From Blastomonas fulva (GTDB lineage: Bacteria > Pseudomonadota > Alphaproteobacteria > Sphingomonadales > Sphingomonadaceae): 64,000 nucleotides of DNA. The position numbers and the translations under genes are program-made. Location: the NCBI RefSeq assembly GCF_003431825.1, contig NZ_CP020083.1, forward strand, positions 3,448,501-3,512,500. The letters are read 5' to 3'. Positions 29,475 to 39,918 of the stretch are shown in pieces. The first letter of the stretch is position 1. The number at the start of each line of letters is the position of its first letter. Below the pieces are notes generated by a model that was not told the origin of the DNA, ran no database searches, and saw only the letters and a program-made list of their open reading frames with translations.

Positions 29475-29537
29475 TCGGACGGCTTGATGTGATCGAGCGA
29501 GCCATCGCTCACCCGCTTACTGCGCAAAACTGACACA

Positions 29538-29584
29538 TGCAGGGGCTACGGGCCGGGCACTGGCCCGCACCTGTGGCCCCTGCA
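29538..29584 (+). promoter_or_regulatory. Two-layer hairpin in the rpsB-tsf intergenic region
   Basis: The outer stem TGCAGGGGC (29538-29546) pairs with GCCCCTGCA (29576-29584), and an inner stem CGGGCC (29549-29554) pairs with GGCCCG (29562-29567). It has no U-tract, so it is more likely an attenuator, RNA-stability or ribosomal-control element than a plain terminator. It sits about 28 nt upstream of the tsf start codon. Confidence 0.5.
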
Positions 29585-29612
29585 ACCACATTTCAAGACA
29601 AGGAACATGAAC

Positions 29613-30536
29613 ATGGCTGTTATAACCGCTGCTAATGTTAAGGAACTGCGTGAGCGCACCGGCGCCGGCATGATGGACGCCAAGAAGGCGCTGACCGAAG
29701 CCGATGGCGACATCGAAGCCGCCGTCGACGCACTTCGCGCCAAGGGCCTCGCAACCGCGCAGAAGAAGTCGAGCCGCACCGCCGCCGAAGGCCTCGTCGG
29801 CATTCAGGTCGAAGGCCTCAAGGGCGTCGCTGTCGAAGTGAACAGCGAAACCGATTTCGTCGCCAAGAACGAACAGTTCCAGGATTTCGTCCGCAAGGTG
29901 ACGTCGGTCGCCATGACCACCGGTGACGATGTCGACACGCTCAAGGCCGCTCCCTATCCGGATGGCGAAACCGTCGGTGAAAAGCTGACCAACTCGATCG
30001 CCACCATTGGTGAAAACCAGTCGATCCGTCGCATCAAGACCGTCTCGGTCGCTCAGGGTGCCGTCGTTTCGTACATGCACAACGCCGTTGCGCCGAACCT
30101 CGGCAAGATCGGCGTGCTGGTCGCGCTCGAAGGCGATGTGTCGGCTGACATTCTGGAGCCGCTGGGCAAGCAGATCGGCATGCACATTGCCGCCGCCTTC
30201 CCGCTGGCGCTGAACAGCGATGGCCTGGACGCCGAGATGATCGCGCGCGAACGCAAGATCGCCGAGGAAAAGGCTGCCGAAAGCGGCAAGCCCGCCGAAG
30301 TGCAGGCCAAGATGGTCGATGGCGCGATCGCCAAGTTCGGCAAGGAAAACGCGCTGCTCAGCCAGCTGTTCGTGATCGACAACAAGACCCCGATCGCCGA
30401 CGTCGTGGCCAAGGCCGCCAAGGACGCGGGCGGCAAGATCACGCTCAAGGACTATGTCCGCTTCCAGCTCGGCGAAGGCATCGAGAAGGAAGAAACCGAC
30501 TTTGCTGCAGAAGTGGCAGCAGCCGCCGGTCTGTAA
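29613..30536 (+). CDS. tsf: Translation elongation factor Ts
   Basis: Guanine-nucleotide exchange factor for EF-Tu, 307 residues. The N-terminus has [19 protein letters not shown], and the core has [15 protein letters not shown], both diagnostic. ATG 29613 is preferred over ATG 29607 because AAGGAA is then at a proper distance and the protein begins [13 protein letters not shown] like its homologues. It lies between rpsB and pyrH. Confidence 0.97.
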   Translation: MAVITAANVKELRERTGAGMMDAKKALTEADGDIEAAVDALRAKGLATAQKKSSRTAAEGLVGIQVEGLKGVAVEVNSETDFVAKNEQFQDFVRKVTSVAMTTGDDVDTLKAAPYPDGETVGEKLTNSIATIGENQSIRRIKTVSVAQGAVVSYMHNAVAPNLGKIGVLVALEGDVSADILEPLGKQIGMHIAAAFPLALNSDGLDAEMIARERKIAEEKAAESGKPAEVQAKMVDGAIAKFGKENALLSQLFVIDNKTPIADVVAKAAKDAGGKITLKDYVRFQLGEGIEKEETDFAAEVAAAAGL

Positions 30537-30560
30537 GAGACCCGGCGCCAACGCCCATGA

Positions 30561-30593
30561 AAACGGCGGGCAGCCTCGCGCTGTCCGCCGTTT
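30561..30593 (+). terminator. Hairpin after tsf
   Basis: AAACGGCGGGCAG (30561-30573) pairs with CTGTCCGCCGTTT (30581-30593) with a seven-base loop and one G-U pair. Only three Ts end the stem, so it may be a weak terminator separating rpsB-tsf from pyrH. Confidence 0.6.
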
Positions 30594-30731
30594 GCGTCTC
30601 GATCTGGCGCCTGTCACCACCCACGCCAGAGCTGGCTGCCAAACGTGCTTGGCAGTCGCGCAACCACTGACTATGGTGCGCGCCACGCGTCGCCCCCGTG
30701 CGCCCGATTAGCCTTCATCACCGGAAAAGCC

Positions 30732-31454
30732 ATGACCATCCCCTCCTATCGTCGCATCCTCTTGAAGCTGTCGGGGGAAGCCTTGATGGGCGACGGCCAG
30801 TACGGCATCGATCCGGCGACGGTGACCCGCATGGCGGGCGAAGTGAAGGCGGCAAAGGATACCGGGCTTGAAATCTGCCTGGTCATCGGCGGCGGCAATA
30901 TCTTCCGAGGCATGGCCGGCGCTGCCAAGGGCATGGACCGGGCGCAGGCCGATTATATGGGCATGCTCGCCACCGTGATGAACGCCCTGGCCATGCAGAG
31001 CGCGCTCGAGCAGCTCGGCGTCCCCACCCGCGTGCAATCCGCGATCGAGATGGACAAGGTGTGCGAGCCGGTGATCCGCCGCCGGGCACAGCGGCACCTC
31101 GAAAAGGGCCGCGTGGTGATCTTCGCAGCCGGCGTCGGGGCTCCTTATTTCACCACCGATTCCGGCGCGGCTCTGCGCGCTGCCGAAATGAAGTGCGATG
31201 CGCTGCTCAAGGGCACCAGCGTCGATGGCGTCTACAACGCCGACCCCAAGCTGGATCCGAACGCGGTGCGTTACGATACCTTGAGTTATGACCGGGTGTT
31301 GCAAGACAATCTGAAGGTCATGGACGCCAGCGCCGTGGCCCTGTGCCGCGACAATTCCATCCCCATCGTCGTGTTCTCGATCCGCGAACAGGGCAACCTT
31401 GCCCGCGTTCTCAGCGGCCAGGGCACGGCAACCACCGTACATCAGAAGGACTGA
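30732..31454 (+). CDS. pyrH: Uridylate kinase (UMP kinase)
   Basis: Phosphorylates UMP to UDP; 240 residues of the amino-acid-kinase fold. Signatures: [13 protein letters not shown] at the start, [10 protein letters not shown], and [14 protein letters not shown]. The frame is open upstream, but ATG 30732 is the family start. The stop at 31454 is 4 bp from the frr start, and frr and uppS follow in tight array, as in most alphaproteobacteria. Confidence 0.97.
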   Translation: MTIPSYRRILLKLSGEALMGDGQYGIDPATVTRMAGEVKAAKDTGLEICLVIGGGNIFRGMAGAAKGMDRAQADYMGMLATVMNALAMQSALEQLGVPTRVQSAIEMDKVCEPVIRRRAQRHLEKGRVVIFAAGVGAPYFTTDSGAALRAAEMKCDALLKGTSVDGVYNADPKLDPNAVRYDTLSYDRVLQDNLKVMDASAVALCRDNSIPIVVFSIREQGNLARVLSGQGTATTVHQKD

Positions 31455-31458
31455 ACCT

Positions 31459-32016
31459 GTGGCACAGTTTGACAAGAAAGACCTTGAGCGCCGGATGAAC
31501 GGCGCGGTGGAATCGCTGAAGGGCGATCTGTCCGGCCTGCGCACCGGCCGCGCCAATGTGGCGCTGCTGGATCCGGTGACGGTCGAGGTCTATGGTTCGC
31601 ACATGCCGCTGACCCAGATCGCCACCGTCTCGGCGCCTGAACCGCGCATGCTCTCGGTGCAGGTATGGGACAAGTCGAACGTCGGCCCCGCCGACAAGGC
31701 GATCCGCTCGGCGGGCCTCGGCCTAAACCCGATCATGGACGGCCAGACGCTGCGCCTCCCCATCCCCGACCTTACCGAGGATCGCCGCAAGGAACTCGCC
31801 AAGCTTGCCGGACAATATGCCGAAAAGGCCCGCATCGCGATCCGCAATGTCCGCCGCGACGGCATGGATTCGCTCAAGACCGACGAGAAGAAGGGCGTGA
31901 TCAGCGAGGACGAGCGCAAGCGCTTCGAAACCGAGGTGCAGAAGCTGACCGATGAGATCATCGCGCAGGCCGACGCCGCCGCCACTCAGAAGGAAAAGGA
32001 AATTCTGGGTCAGTGA
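31459..32016 (+). CDS. frr: Ribosome recycling factor
   Basis: Splits post-termination ribosomes together with EF-G; 185 residues, the standard length. It has the [23 protein letters not shown] segment and the C-terminal [11 protein letters not shown] region. It starts at GTG 31459, with AAGGA about 8 nt upstream. Its TGA overlaps the GTG start of uppS. Confidence 0.97.
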   Translation: MAQFDKKDLERRMNGAVESLKGDLSGLRTGRANVALLDPVTVEVYGSHMPLTQIATVSAPEPRMLSVQVWDKSNVGPADKAIRSAGLGLNPIMDGQTLRLPIPDLTEDRRKELAKLAGQYAEKARIAIRNVRRDGMDSLKTDEKKGVISEDERKRFETEVQKLTDEIIAQADAAATQKEKEILGQ

Positions 32017-32804
32017 TCTTCCGCTCCGGCCCCAAACATTCCAAGGCTGTTCAGGCCAAGGCCGTGCAGGAGGCAGCCTCTCATCTGCATGCAGACGGGG
32101 CGCCCGGGCATGGCGTGCGCCATGCCGCCATCATCATGGATGGCAATGGCCGCTGGGCCGCGAAGCGCGGCGTTCCGCGCTTCATCGGCCACAAGCAGGG
32201 CGTCGAGGCGGTCCGTACCACGGTACGCGCCGCACGCGACATGGGGTTGGAGGCGCTGACGCTGTACGCGTTCTCGTCCGAAAACTGGAAGCGGCCCGAA
32301 GATGAGGTGGCCGACCTGATGGGTCTGCTGCGCCATTTCATCCGCGCCGATGTCGACGAGTTCATTGCCAACAATGTCCGGCTCAAGATCATCGGCAATT
32401 ACAAGGCGTTGGCGCCCGATCTGGTCGAGATGATCGACGATGTCGTCGACCGCACTGCCGCCAACACCGGCACGACGCTGGCCATAGCGCTCAATTATGG
32501 CGCGCAGGACGAAATGCTGCGCGCGGTGCAGGCGCTGGCCCGGGCCGCCGCCAGGGGCGAGATAGACCCCGCAGCGATCCAGACCGCGCATATCGAAGCC
32601 GCGCTCGACACGTCAGACCTGCCCCCGCTCGATCTGCTGATCCGCACATCGGGCGAACAGCGGCTGAGCAATTTCCTGCTGTGGCAGGCAGCCTATGCCG
32701 AGCTGTATTTCACCGACATGCTCTGGCCAGATTTCGACGGCGCGGCCTTGAAAGCGGCGCTGGATTCGTTCGCCGCGCGCGAAAGGCGTTTTGGTGGCCG
32801 CTGA
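32013..32804 (+). CDS. uppS: Isoprenyl transferase (undecaprenyl diphosphate synthase)
   Basis: cis-Prenyltransferase making undecaprenyl diphosphate, the lipid carrier for cell-wall synthesis. The 263 residues include the catalytic [13 protein letters not shown] block with Asp43, the [11 protein letters not shown] motif and [18 protein letters not shown]. It starts at GTG 32013 inside the frr stop. An N-terminal extension of about 35 residues precedes the conserved core, so translation could begin a little later. Confidence 0.96.
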   Translation: MIFRSGPKHSKAVQAKAVQEAASHLHADGAPGHGVRHAAIIMDGNGRWAAKRGVPRFIGHKQGVEAVRTTVRAARDMGLEALTLYAFSSENWKRPEDEVADLMGLLRHFIRADVDEFIANNVRLKIIGNYKALAPDLVEMIDDVVDRTAANTGTTLAIALNYGAQDEMLRAVQALARAAARGEIDPAAIQTAHIEAALDTSDLPPLDLLIRTSGEQRLSNFLLWQAAYAELYFTDMLWPDFDGAALKAALDSFAARERRFGGR

Positions 32805-33597
32805 CCCCGTCCGCCGCTCGCTGTTCGGCAATGATCTGGCGGTCCGCACCCTGTCCGGCGTGGTGCTGGTGGCCATTGCCGGCGTAGCCTTGTGGCTCGG
32901 CGGCGTCGCGTTCTGGCTGCTGCTGATGGCGGGCGCGCTTACCATGCAGCACGAATGGGCGGGCCTGGTCGGGCGGCTGGAGCGCAGGCGGCTGTCCATG
33001 CTGGCACTGATGGCCTCGCTGTCGATGCTTTCGCCCTTCGCCGATGGCCCGGGCTTCCTGTCGTTCGGATTCATCATCGGCGGCGCCTTCTTCATCGCCA
33101 CGATCGATCGCAGCTTCAAGCTGGCCTGGGGCGTGTTCTACTGCGCGCTTCCGGTGATGGCGTTGCTGTACCTGCGCCAGCAGGACAACGGACTGCTGCT
33201 CGCCTTCTGGACGATGGCGACCGTCTGGGCGACCGATGTCGGCGCCTATTTTGCCGGTCGCGGGATCGGCGGGCCCAAGATTGCGCCGTCGATCAGCCCG
33301 AGCAAGACATGGGCGGGGCTTGCCGGCGGCATGATCGCCGCGCTGGGTTTCGCGCTGTTCATGCACACCCAGTTTGCCCTGCCCTATGTGCTGGTGCTGG
33401 CAAGCGCGCCGCTGGCGATCATCGCGCAAATGGGTGATTTTCTGGAGAGCTGGATGAAGCGTCAGGCGGGTGTCAAGGATTCGGGGACGCTGATCCCCGG
33501 CCATGGCGGCATCCTCGACCGCGTCGACGGTCTGGTGCCGGTGGCGCCGGTCGTCGCACTGCTGGTTGCAGGCAATGCGTTTTGGGCGCTAGGATAG
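32794..33597 (+). CDS. cdsA: Phosphatidate cytidylyltransferase
   Basis: Membrane enzyme producing CDP-diacylglycerol, the precursor used by pssA in this window. The 267 residues have about seven hydrophobic helices and the C-terminal signature (KDSGTLIPGHGGILDRVDG). It starts at GTG 32794 with AAAGG 7 nt upstream, overlapping uppS by 11 bp. dxr follows after 8 bp. Confidence 0.95.
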   Translation: MAADPVRRSLFGNDLAVRTLSGVVLVAIAGVALWLGGVAFWLLLMAGALTMQHEWAGLVGRLERRRLSMLALMASLSMLSPFADGPGFLSFGFIIGGAFFIATIDRSFKLAWGVFYCALPVMALLYLRQQDNGLLLAFWTMATVWATDVGAYFAGRGIGGPKIAPSISPSKTWAGLAGGMIAALGFALFMHTQFALPYVLVLASAPLAIIAQMGDFLESWMKRQAGVKDSGTLIPGHGGILDRVDGLVPVAPVVALLVAGNAFWALG

Positions 33598-33605
33598 TCT
33601 TTCAT

Positions 33606-34811
33606 ATGTCGCGACCCAACATGCTCTCCTCCGGCAGGACTGTGCCGCCGCCATCTGCGTTTCCGCGCAGCGTCAGCATCTTTGGTGCCACCGGATCGGT
33701 GGGCACCTCGACGCTCGATCTCGTCCGGCTGAACCCCGCCGCCTATCGCGTGGTCGCATTGACCGCGAACAGCGATGCGCAGGGTCTTGCGCGGCTGGCG
33801 CGTGAATTCTCCGCCGAGGTCGCGGTCATCGGCGACCCTGCGCAGCACGACGCGCTGGCCGATGCGCTCGAAGGGTCGGGCATCCAGGCCTGGTCGGGGC
33901 CGCAGGCGCTGCTCGATGCGGCAGATATCGATGCCGACTGGACGATGGCCGCGATCGTCGGATGTGCAGGGCTCGCCCCGATCATGCGCAGCCTGCTGCG
34001 CGGTCGATCGGTCGCGCTCGCCAACAAGGAGGCGCTGGTCTCTTCGGGCGCGCTGATGATCGAGGCCGCGCGTTCCAGCGGGGCGACGCTGCTCCCCGTC
34101 GATTCCGAACACAACGCGATTTTTCAGTGTCTTGCGGGCGGAAACATCGACGAGGTCGAAAGCATCACGCTGACCGCCAGCGGCGGACCGTTCCGCACCT
34201 GGACATCCGAGCAGATGCGTGTCGCGCGGCCCGATCAGGCTGTCGCGCACCCCAACTGGTCGATGGGCGCCAAGATCTCGGTCGACAGCGCCACGATGTT
34301 CAACAAGGGCCTCGAGCTGATCGAGGCGCACCATCTGTTCCCCGTCGGGCTCGATGCGATCCGCATCCTCGTCCATCCGCAATCGGTGATCCACTCGATG
34401 GTCGAATATCGCGACCGCTCGACGCTGGCGCAGTTGGGATCGCCCGACATGAAGATCCCCATCGCCAGCGCGCTCGCCTGGCCGCAGCGGATCGCCACGC
34501 AGTGCGCGCCGCTGGATCTGGCGACCATCGGCCAGCTGACCTTCGAGCCGTTGGACGATGAACGCTTCCCCGGCCCCGGCATCTGCCGCGCGGCGATTGC
34601 CGCAGGTGGCGGCGCGCCGGCGATTCTCAACGCCGCCAACGAAATTGCCGTCGCCGCCTTCCTCGCCGGACGCATCGGCTTTCTCGATATCGCCGCAATT
34701 GTATCGCAGGTGCTGGCAGGTTATACCCCGCCTGCGCCGCAATGCCTGCAGGATGTGCTGGCCATCGACAGTGAAGCGCGGACCATCGCGGCTGCAGCGA
34801 TCAAGACCTAA
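33606..34811 (+). CDS. dxr: 1-deoxy-D-xylulose-5-phosphate reductoisomerase
   Basis: Second MEP pathway enzyme, NADPH-dependent; 401 residues. The NADPH-binding start is VSIFGATGSVGTSTLDL, and the metal/substrate region reads LLPVDSEHNAIFQ with the acidic ligands, then ASGGPFR and HPNWSMGAKISVDSATM. ATG 33606 was chosen; a later ATG at 33621 is possible, and the conserved core begins about 20 codons in. Its partner dxs is at 2918-4852. Confidence 0.96.
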   Translation: MSRPNMLSSGRTVPPPSAFPRSVSIFGATGSVGTSTLDLVRLNPAAYRVVALTANSDAQGLARLAREFSAEVAVIGDPAQHDALADALEGSGIQAWSGPQALLDAADIDADWTMAAIVGCAGLAPIMRSLLRGRSVALANKEALVSSGALMIEAARSSGATLLPVDSEHNAIFQCLAGGNIDEVESITLTASGGPFRTWTSEQMRVARPDQAVAHPNWSMGAKISVDSATMFNKGLELIEAHHLFPVGLDAIRILVHPQSVIHSMVEYRDRSTLAQLGSPDMKIPIASALAWPQRIATQCAPLDLATIGQLTFEPLDDERFPGPGICRAAIAAGGGAPAILNAANEIAVAAFLAGRIGFLDIAAIVSQVLAGYTPPAPQCLQDVLAIDSEARTIAAAAIKT

Positions 34812-34820
34812 GGACTGACA

Positions 34821-35933
34821 TTGAGCGAAAACCCCGGATTCCTGCTGACCGTCCTCGCCTTTCTGCTCGTGCTCGGGCCACTCGTCTTCGTTCACGAGAT
34901 GGGCCATTATCTGGTCGGACGCTGGTTCGGGGTGAAGGCGGAGTCGTTCTCGATCGGCTTTGGCCGCGAGATCGCCGGCTGGACCGACAAGCGCGGCACC
35001 CGCTGGAAGCTGGGGATGCTGCCGCTGGGCGGCTATGTCCAGTTTGCAGGCGACATGGATCCTTCCAGCCGCGCCAATCCCGACTGGGTCGCGCTCCCGG
35101 CCGAAGAGCGCAACCGCACCTTCCAATCCAAGACATTGTGGCAGCGCGCACTGATCGTGTTTGCAGGCCCCGCGATCAACTTCCTGTTCGCCATCCTGAT
35201 TCTCGCAGGATTCGCCTTTGCCTATGGCAAGAGCGTGACCCCGCCGGTGGTCGCCGCTTTGGTCCCCTCCTCCGCCGCTGCCGAGGCCGGTCTGCTGCCG
35301 GGCGACAAGATCGTCTCGATCGACGGCGAGGCGGTCGAATGGTTCGACGAGGTCGGCCGCAAGATTGCCCATCGTCCCGGTGAGCGGATCACCATGCGCG
35401 CCGAGCGCGATGGTGCAATACGCGAATTCAGCTTCCCGATCGGCGTCGAGATCCAGAAGGATCGCTTCGACAACGAATACCGCATCGGGCGGCTGGGCAT
35501 CATGTCGGCCAAGCCCGTGGTTCGCCCCGTGTCGCTTCTGGAGGCGCCGGTGGTTGCCGTCCAGCGCACCGGCGACATCGTGCAGCTGATGGTCGCGACC
35601 CTGGGCCAGGTCATCACGGGACGCCGCTCGGTCGCCGAGCTGGGCGGGCCGCTCAAGATCGCGCAGGTTTCCGGCGAACAGCTCTCGGCGGGAGTGGATG
35701 ACTTCATCTTCTTCATCGCGCTGATTTCAATTAACTTGGGGTTCATCAACCTGCTGCCAATCCCCATGCTCGATGGCGGACATCTGCTGTTCTATGCGGT
35801 TGAGGCGATCCGGCGCAAACCGGCGAACCCCAGGGTCATGGAATGGGCATTCCGATCGGGTCTGGCAGCAGTGCTGGCGCTGATGGTGTTCGTTACCGTG
35901 AACGATCTGGCATCCTTCGGCCTGTTGGGCTGA
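34821..35933 (+). CDS. rseP: RIP metalloprotease (site-2 protease)
   Basis: Intramembrane zinc protease that cleaves anti-sigma factors and remnant signal peptides. The 370 residues have HExxH as HEMGH (25-29) in the first helix, a PDZ domain (about 130-205) with PSSAAAEAGLLPGDKIVSIDG, and the C-terminal NLLPIPMLDGGHL motif supplying the third ligand. It starts at TTG 34821 with AAGGA about 7 nt upstream. It lies between dxr and bamA, the usual place. Confidence 0.96.
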   Translation: MSENPGFLLTVLAFLLVLGPLVFVHEMGHYLVGRWFGVKAESFSIGFGREIAGWTDKRGTRWKLGMLPLGGYVQFAGDMDPSSRANPDWVALPAEERNRTFQSKTLWQRALIVFAGPAINFLFAILILAGFAFAYGKSVTPPVVAALVPSSAAAEAGLLPGDKIVSIDGEAVEWFDEVGRKIAHRPGERITMRAERDGAIREFSFPIGVEIQKDRFDNEYRIGRLGIMSAKPVVRPVSLLEAPVVAVQRTGDIVQLMVATLGQVITGRRSVAELGGPLKIAQVSGEQLSAGVDDFIFFIALISINLGFINLLPIPMLDGGHLLFYAVEAIRRKPANPRVMEWAFRSGLAAVLALMVFVTVNDLASFGLLG

Positions 35934-36051
35934 AAGACTGGTTGATTGATTGCGGCGGATGATGCAGGGGTTTGCGCACCGGGGCGGGTTATCGGACGGC
36001 ATCACCAGGGACCGTCTGATGTGTTTTATGGCTTAGGGTGGGTCTTTTTCC

Positions 36052-38724
36052 GTGAAATCTGAACAGAAAATCGCCATTGGCGTGCGAGCCCTGGGCCTGT
36101 TGCTGGGGTCTACGATACTTGCGGGGGCTCCGACTGCGGCGTTTGCCCAGACCACCGGACCGGTTGCGCCGCCTGCGGCTGCACCTGCTGCGGTTCCCGC
36201 ACCCGTGCTGCCCCAGGGTCAGCAGATCCGGTCGATCACCGTCAACGGCTCGCAGCGGATCGAGGCGGATACCGTCCGCTCCTATATCCAGCTGCGCGTG
36301 GGCGACATCTACACCCAGGTCGCGGCCGACCAGGCTCTGCGCGACCTGTTCGAGACCGAGCTGTTCGCCGATGTCTCTATCCGCAACAACGACGGTGCGG
36401 TGGTGATCGACGTCAAGGAAAACCCGGTGATCAACCGCGTGATCCTCGAAGGCAACAAGCGGATCAAGGACGACAAGATCCTTCCCGAAATCCGGCTGTC
36501 TCCGCGCCAGATCTTCACCCGTACCAAGGTGCGCGCCGATGTCGCGCGCATCATCGAGCTGTACAAGCGACAGGGCCGTTTTGCTGCGACCGTCGAGCCG
36601 AAGATGGTCCAGCAGGACCAGAACCGCGTCGATGTGGTGTTCGAAATTACCGAAGGACCCAAGTCCAAGGTCCGCCAGATCAACATTCTGGGCAACGAGA
36701 AGTTTTCCGATGGCCAGCTGCGCGGTGAAATGGTCACCAAGCAGTCTCGCTTCTATCGCTTCTTCAGCTCGGGCGATGCCTATGATCCGGACAAGATGGC
36801 GTTCGACCAGCAGAAGCTGCGTCAGTTCTATCTGACCCAGGGCTATGCCGACTTCCGCGTGATCTCCGCCGTTGCCGAACTGACGCCCGACAAGCGCGAC
36901 TTCATCATCACCTATGTGGTCGAGGAAGGCGAACGCTACAAGTTCGGCGACGTGGCCGTCGAAAGCCAGATCCGCGACTTCTCCGAAGAAGGCCTCAAGG
37001 CCCAGCTGTCGATGAAGACCGGCGACTGGTACAATGCCAAGCTGGTCGAAGACACGGTCGAGCAACTCAGCGAGACCGCAGGCCTGTTCGGCTATGCGTT
37101 TGCCGATGTGCGGCCCAACTTCAACCGCGACCGTGAAACGCTCACCATGGGCATCACCTTCGAGCTGGCGGAATCGGCGCGCGTCTATGTCGAGCGGATC
37201 GACATCAACGGCAACACGCTGACCCAGGACAAGATCATCCGGCGCGAGTTCCGTCTCAACGAAGGCGATGCGTTCAACAGCTTCCTGGTCAAGCGCTCTG
37301 AAAATCGCATCAATTCGCTCGGCTATTTCCAGGAAAAGTTCGAGATCGAACAGAAGCAGGGCAGCGCTCCTGACCGCATCATCCTGGAAGCGAACGTCGA
37401 GGAAAAGGCGACCGGCGAGCTCCAGCTGTCGGCCGGTTTCTCGTCGATCGAGAACTTCATCCTGCAGGCGTCGATCCGCCAGCGCAACTTCCGCGGCAAG
37501 GGCCAGACGGTCGGCGCAAGCGTCAACTATTCGCGCTTCTCGCAGGGGATCAACCTCAGCTTCACCGAACCTTATGTGTTCGACAAGAACATCTCGTTCG
37601 GTGCGGACATCTTCCGCCGCGATCTCAACAGCTTCAACTTCGTCGGCAACTCGCGCAACACCACCTTCGAGCAGCTGACCACCGGCGCCTCGTTCCGGCT
37701 GGGCGTGCCGCTGACCGAATATGTGTCGGCGCTGCTGCGCTACTCGCTGACCGTCGATGACGTGACGCTGGATCGCGACCAGTTCTTCTCCGATCTCAAC
37801 GGCGACGGCACGCTCGAGTGCGACCCCGTTCGCGCCGGCTTCTTCCTGTGCGACAACCTGGGCAAGCGCACGACGTCGCTGATCGGCTACTCGCTGATCT
37901 ATGATGATCGCGACAACCGCATCCGCCCGACGCGTGGCCAGAACATCACGCTGTCGCAGGACTTTGCCGGACTTGGCGGCGCGGTGAGCTATCTGCGCAC
38001 CCGTCTCAACGCCTCCAAGCACTGGCGGATCGGCCGCAGCGGCTTCATCTTCACCGTCGCGGCAGAAGGCGGCCATATCATGGCCTTCGAAAACCGCGGG
38101 ACCCCGGCACAGGGTATCGACGATATCCGCCTGACCGACCGCTTCTTCCTGGGCCAGCCGCAGATCCGCGGCTTCGACATCCGCGGTGTCGGTCCGCGCG
38201 TCATCCGTTCGGGCTTCAATCCGGAAATCGTCAACGGCCAGATCGTCAACACGATCGTGACCGAACGGCGCAACCGGGTCGACGACGCGCTCGGTGGACG
38301 GTCTTACTATCTGGCGCGTGCAGAGCTCGACATTCCGCTGGGCAGCGGCGCGCGCGAACTGGGCTTGCGGCCTTCGGTGTTCGTCGATGCCGGCGCGGTA
38401 TTCGGTGTGGTCCAGCCTCTGCTGCAGACCCCGCAGAACCGCGACCCGGTGACCGGCGCGCTTCAATATCTCACGGTCGATGCCAATGGCGCGATTGCGG
38501 TGACCACCAATGCGGTGAACGCCAATGGCCAGCCCAACACCCCCAGCCTTGCCTTCACCGAAAGGTTCTTCGGCGATTCGCCCAAGCCACGCGTTTCCGT
38601 GGGCTTTGGCGTCAACTGGAACTCGCCATTCGGCCCGTTCCGCATCGATATTGCCCGTGCCCTGCTCAAGGAGCCGGGCGACGACACCCGTCTGTTCACA
38701 TTCAACGTAGGGACTCAGTTCTGA
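36052..38724 (+). CDS. bamA: Outer-membrane protein assembly factor BamA
   Basis: Central subunit of the BAM complex that inserts beta-barrel proteins in the outer membrane. The 890 residues comprise a signal peptide (cleavage around AFAQ, near 30), five POTRA repeats (about 55-430; markers IRSITVNGSQRIEADTVRS and VYVERIDINGNTLTQ) and a C-terminal barrel of about 440 residues ending in aromatic phenylalanine (VGTQF). It starts at GTG 36052. It is translationally coupled to skp (TGATG). Confidence 0.97.
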   Translation: MKSEQKIAIGVRALGLLLGSTILAGAPTAAFAQTTGPVAPPAAAPAAVPAPVLPQGQQIRSITVNGSQRIEADTVRSYIQLRVGDIYTQVAADQALRDLFETELFADVSIRNNDGAVVIDVKENPVINRVILEGNKRIKDDKILPEIRLSPRQIFTRTKVRADVARIIELYKRQGRFAATVEPKMVQQDQNRVDVVFEITEGPKSKVRQINILGNEKFSDGQLRGEMVTKQSRFYRFFSSGDAYDPDKMAFDQQKLRQFYLTQGYADFRVISAVAELTPDKRDFIITYVVEEGERYKFGDVAVESQIRDFSEEGLKAQLSMKTGDWYNAKLVEDTVEQLSETAGLFGYAFADVRPNFNRDRETLTMGITFELAESARVYVERIDINGNTLTQDKIIRREFRLNEGDAFNSFLVKRSENRINSLGYFQEKFEIEQKQGSAPDRIILEANVEEKATGELQLSAGFSSIENFILQASIRQRNFRGKGQTVGASVNYSRFSQGINLSFTEPYVFDKNISFGADIFRRDLNSFNFVGNSRNTTFEQLTTGASFRLGVPLTEYVSALLRYSLTVDDVTLDRDQFFSDLNGDGTLECDPVRAGFFLCDNLGKRTTSLIGYSLIYDDRDNRIRPTRGQNITLSQDFAGLGGAVSYLRTRLNASKHWRIGRSGFIFTVAAEGGHIMAFENRGTPAQGIDDIRLTDRFFLGQPQIRGFDIRGVGPRVIRSGFNPEIVNGQIVNTIVTERRNRVDDALGGRSYYLARAELDIPLGSGARELGLRPSVFVDAGAVFGVVQPLLQTPQNRDPVTGALQYLTVDANGAIAVTTNAVNANGQPNTPSLAFTERFFGDSPKPRVSVGFGVNWNSPFGPFRIDIARALLKEPGDDTRLFTFNVGTQF

Positions 38725-39410
38725 TGAAAACTCTTTTGAAATGCACCGCCGCAGCTCTGATGGCATTCGGCACCGTTGCTTCGGGCGTCATCGCGCCTGC
38801 CATGGCCCAGACCGTGCAGGGAATCGGCATTGCCGATCAGCGCCGCGCCGTCGTGGAATCGGCTGCGTTCGTGAACGCCAACGCTGCACGCCCGACCACC
38901 TACAAGGCGCAGTATGATGCGGCGCAGGCGAAGTCGAACCAGATCCGCCAGCAGCTCGAGCCGCTGGTGACCAAGTTCAACGCCGACGTCCAGGCGCCCA
39001 ACGCCCAGGCCAATCAGGCAGCCCTGCAGCAGCAGCTCGGCCAGATTCAGGGCCTTCGCGAACAGGGTTCACAGGAAGTCCAGGAAATCCTGCAGCCCGT
39101 CGCGCTGTCGGAAGCCTATGTTCTCGAGCAGATCAGCGACAAGTTCGACGCGGCCGTTCGTGCAGCGATGACCAAGCGCAAGATCAGCGTTGTCTTCGAA
39201 GTCGGATCGACCCTCGCGCACAACGACGCCTACGACCTCACCAAGGACATCACCGCCGAGCTGAACGCTGCCATTCCCACCGCGCAGCTGGTTCCCCCGC
39301 AGGGCTGGCTGCCCCGCGCGCAGCGTGAACAGCAGGCCCGTCAGGCCGCTGCCAGCGGTGCCGCTGCAGCACCGGCAGCGCCTGCCGCGCAGCAGCCCGA
39401 AGGCCGGTAA
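38724..39410 (+). CDS. OmpH/Skp-family periplasmic chaperone
   Basis: A 228-residue exported protein that by position and family escorts unfolded outer-membrane proteins. A signal peptide ends near AMAQ (about 29), and a long, Gln/Ala-rich helical region (about 60-130) fits the Skp coiled-coil arms. The C-terminal 35 residues are low-complexity Ala/Pro/Gln. The ATG shares one base with the bamA stop. fabZ follows after 18 bp with no lpxD in between. Confidence 0.9.
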   Translation: MKTLLKCTAAALMAFGTVASGVIAPAMAQTVQGIGIADQRRAVVESAAFVNANAARPTTYKAQYDAAQAKSNQIRQQLEPLVTKFNADVQAPNAQANQAALQQQLGQIQGLREQGSQEVQEILQPVALSEAYVLEQISDKFDAAVRAAMTKRKISVVFEVGSTLAHNDAYDLTKDITAELNAAIPTAQLVPPQGWLPRAQREQQARQAAASGAAAAPAAPAAQQPEGR

Positions 39411-39428
39411 TTTCCGGAGCATCGCGGC

Positions 39429-39887
39429 ATGACCGACGGCGAGCAGCCCTATGACATCCTGAAGGTGCTGGCGGCGCTTCCGCACCGCTATCCCATGCTG
39501 CTCGTTGATCGCGTGGCCCGGCTGGACAAGGACCAGTCGATCCACGCGATCAAGGCCGTCAGCATGAACGAGCCCTTCTTCCAGGGGCACTTCCCTGGCC
39601 GTCCGATCATGCCCGGCGTGCTGATCATCGAGGCGCTGGCGCAGGCTGCTGGCATTCTCGCGGTCGAATCGATGGGCCTGGCCGGTTCGGGCAAGCTCGT
39701 CTATTTCATGGCGATCGATGGCGCGAAGTTCCGGGTTCCGGTGGAACCCGGCGTGCTTCTCGATCTCCACGCCGAGTTTGAACAGAAGCGCGCCAAGGTG
39801 TGCAAGTTCAAGGCGCGCGCGGAAATGAACGGCAAGCTGGCCTGCGAAGTCAGCTTCACCGCGATGATCGCCGATCCGCCCGCCTGA
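39429..39887 (+). CDS. fabZ: 3-hydroxyacyl-ACP dehydratase FabZ
   Basis: Dehydrates 3-hydroxyacyl-ACP in fatty-acid synthesis; 152 residues with hot-dog fold. [13 protein letters not shown] is followed by the active-site His54 in [13 protein letters not shown] and Glu68 in [12 protein letters not shown]. It is usually embedded between lpxD and lpxA; here both are missing. The next gene is rpmE. Confidence 0.97.
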   Translation: MTDGEQPYDILKVLAALPHRYPMLLVDRVARLDKDQSIHAIKAVSMNEPFFQGHFPGRPIMPGVLIIEALAQAAGILAVESMGLAGSGKLVYFMAIDGAKFRVPVEPGVLLDLHAEFEQKRAKVCKFKARAEMNGKLACEVSFTAMIADPPA

Positions 39888-39918
39888 TCGGCCGGCTACG
39901 CCAAAACCCTTGCTTTCA

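Noticed and set aside
35989..38766. 925-residue open frame opposite bamA
   Set aside because: Covers bamA exactly, shows no family signature, and has the antisense composition expected from codon bias.
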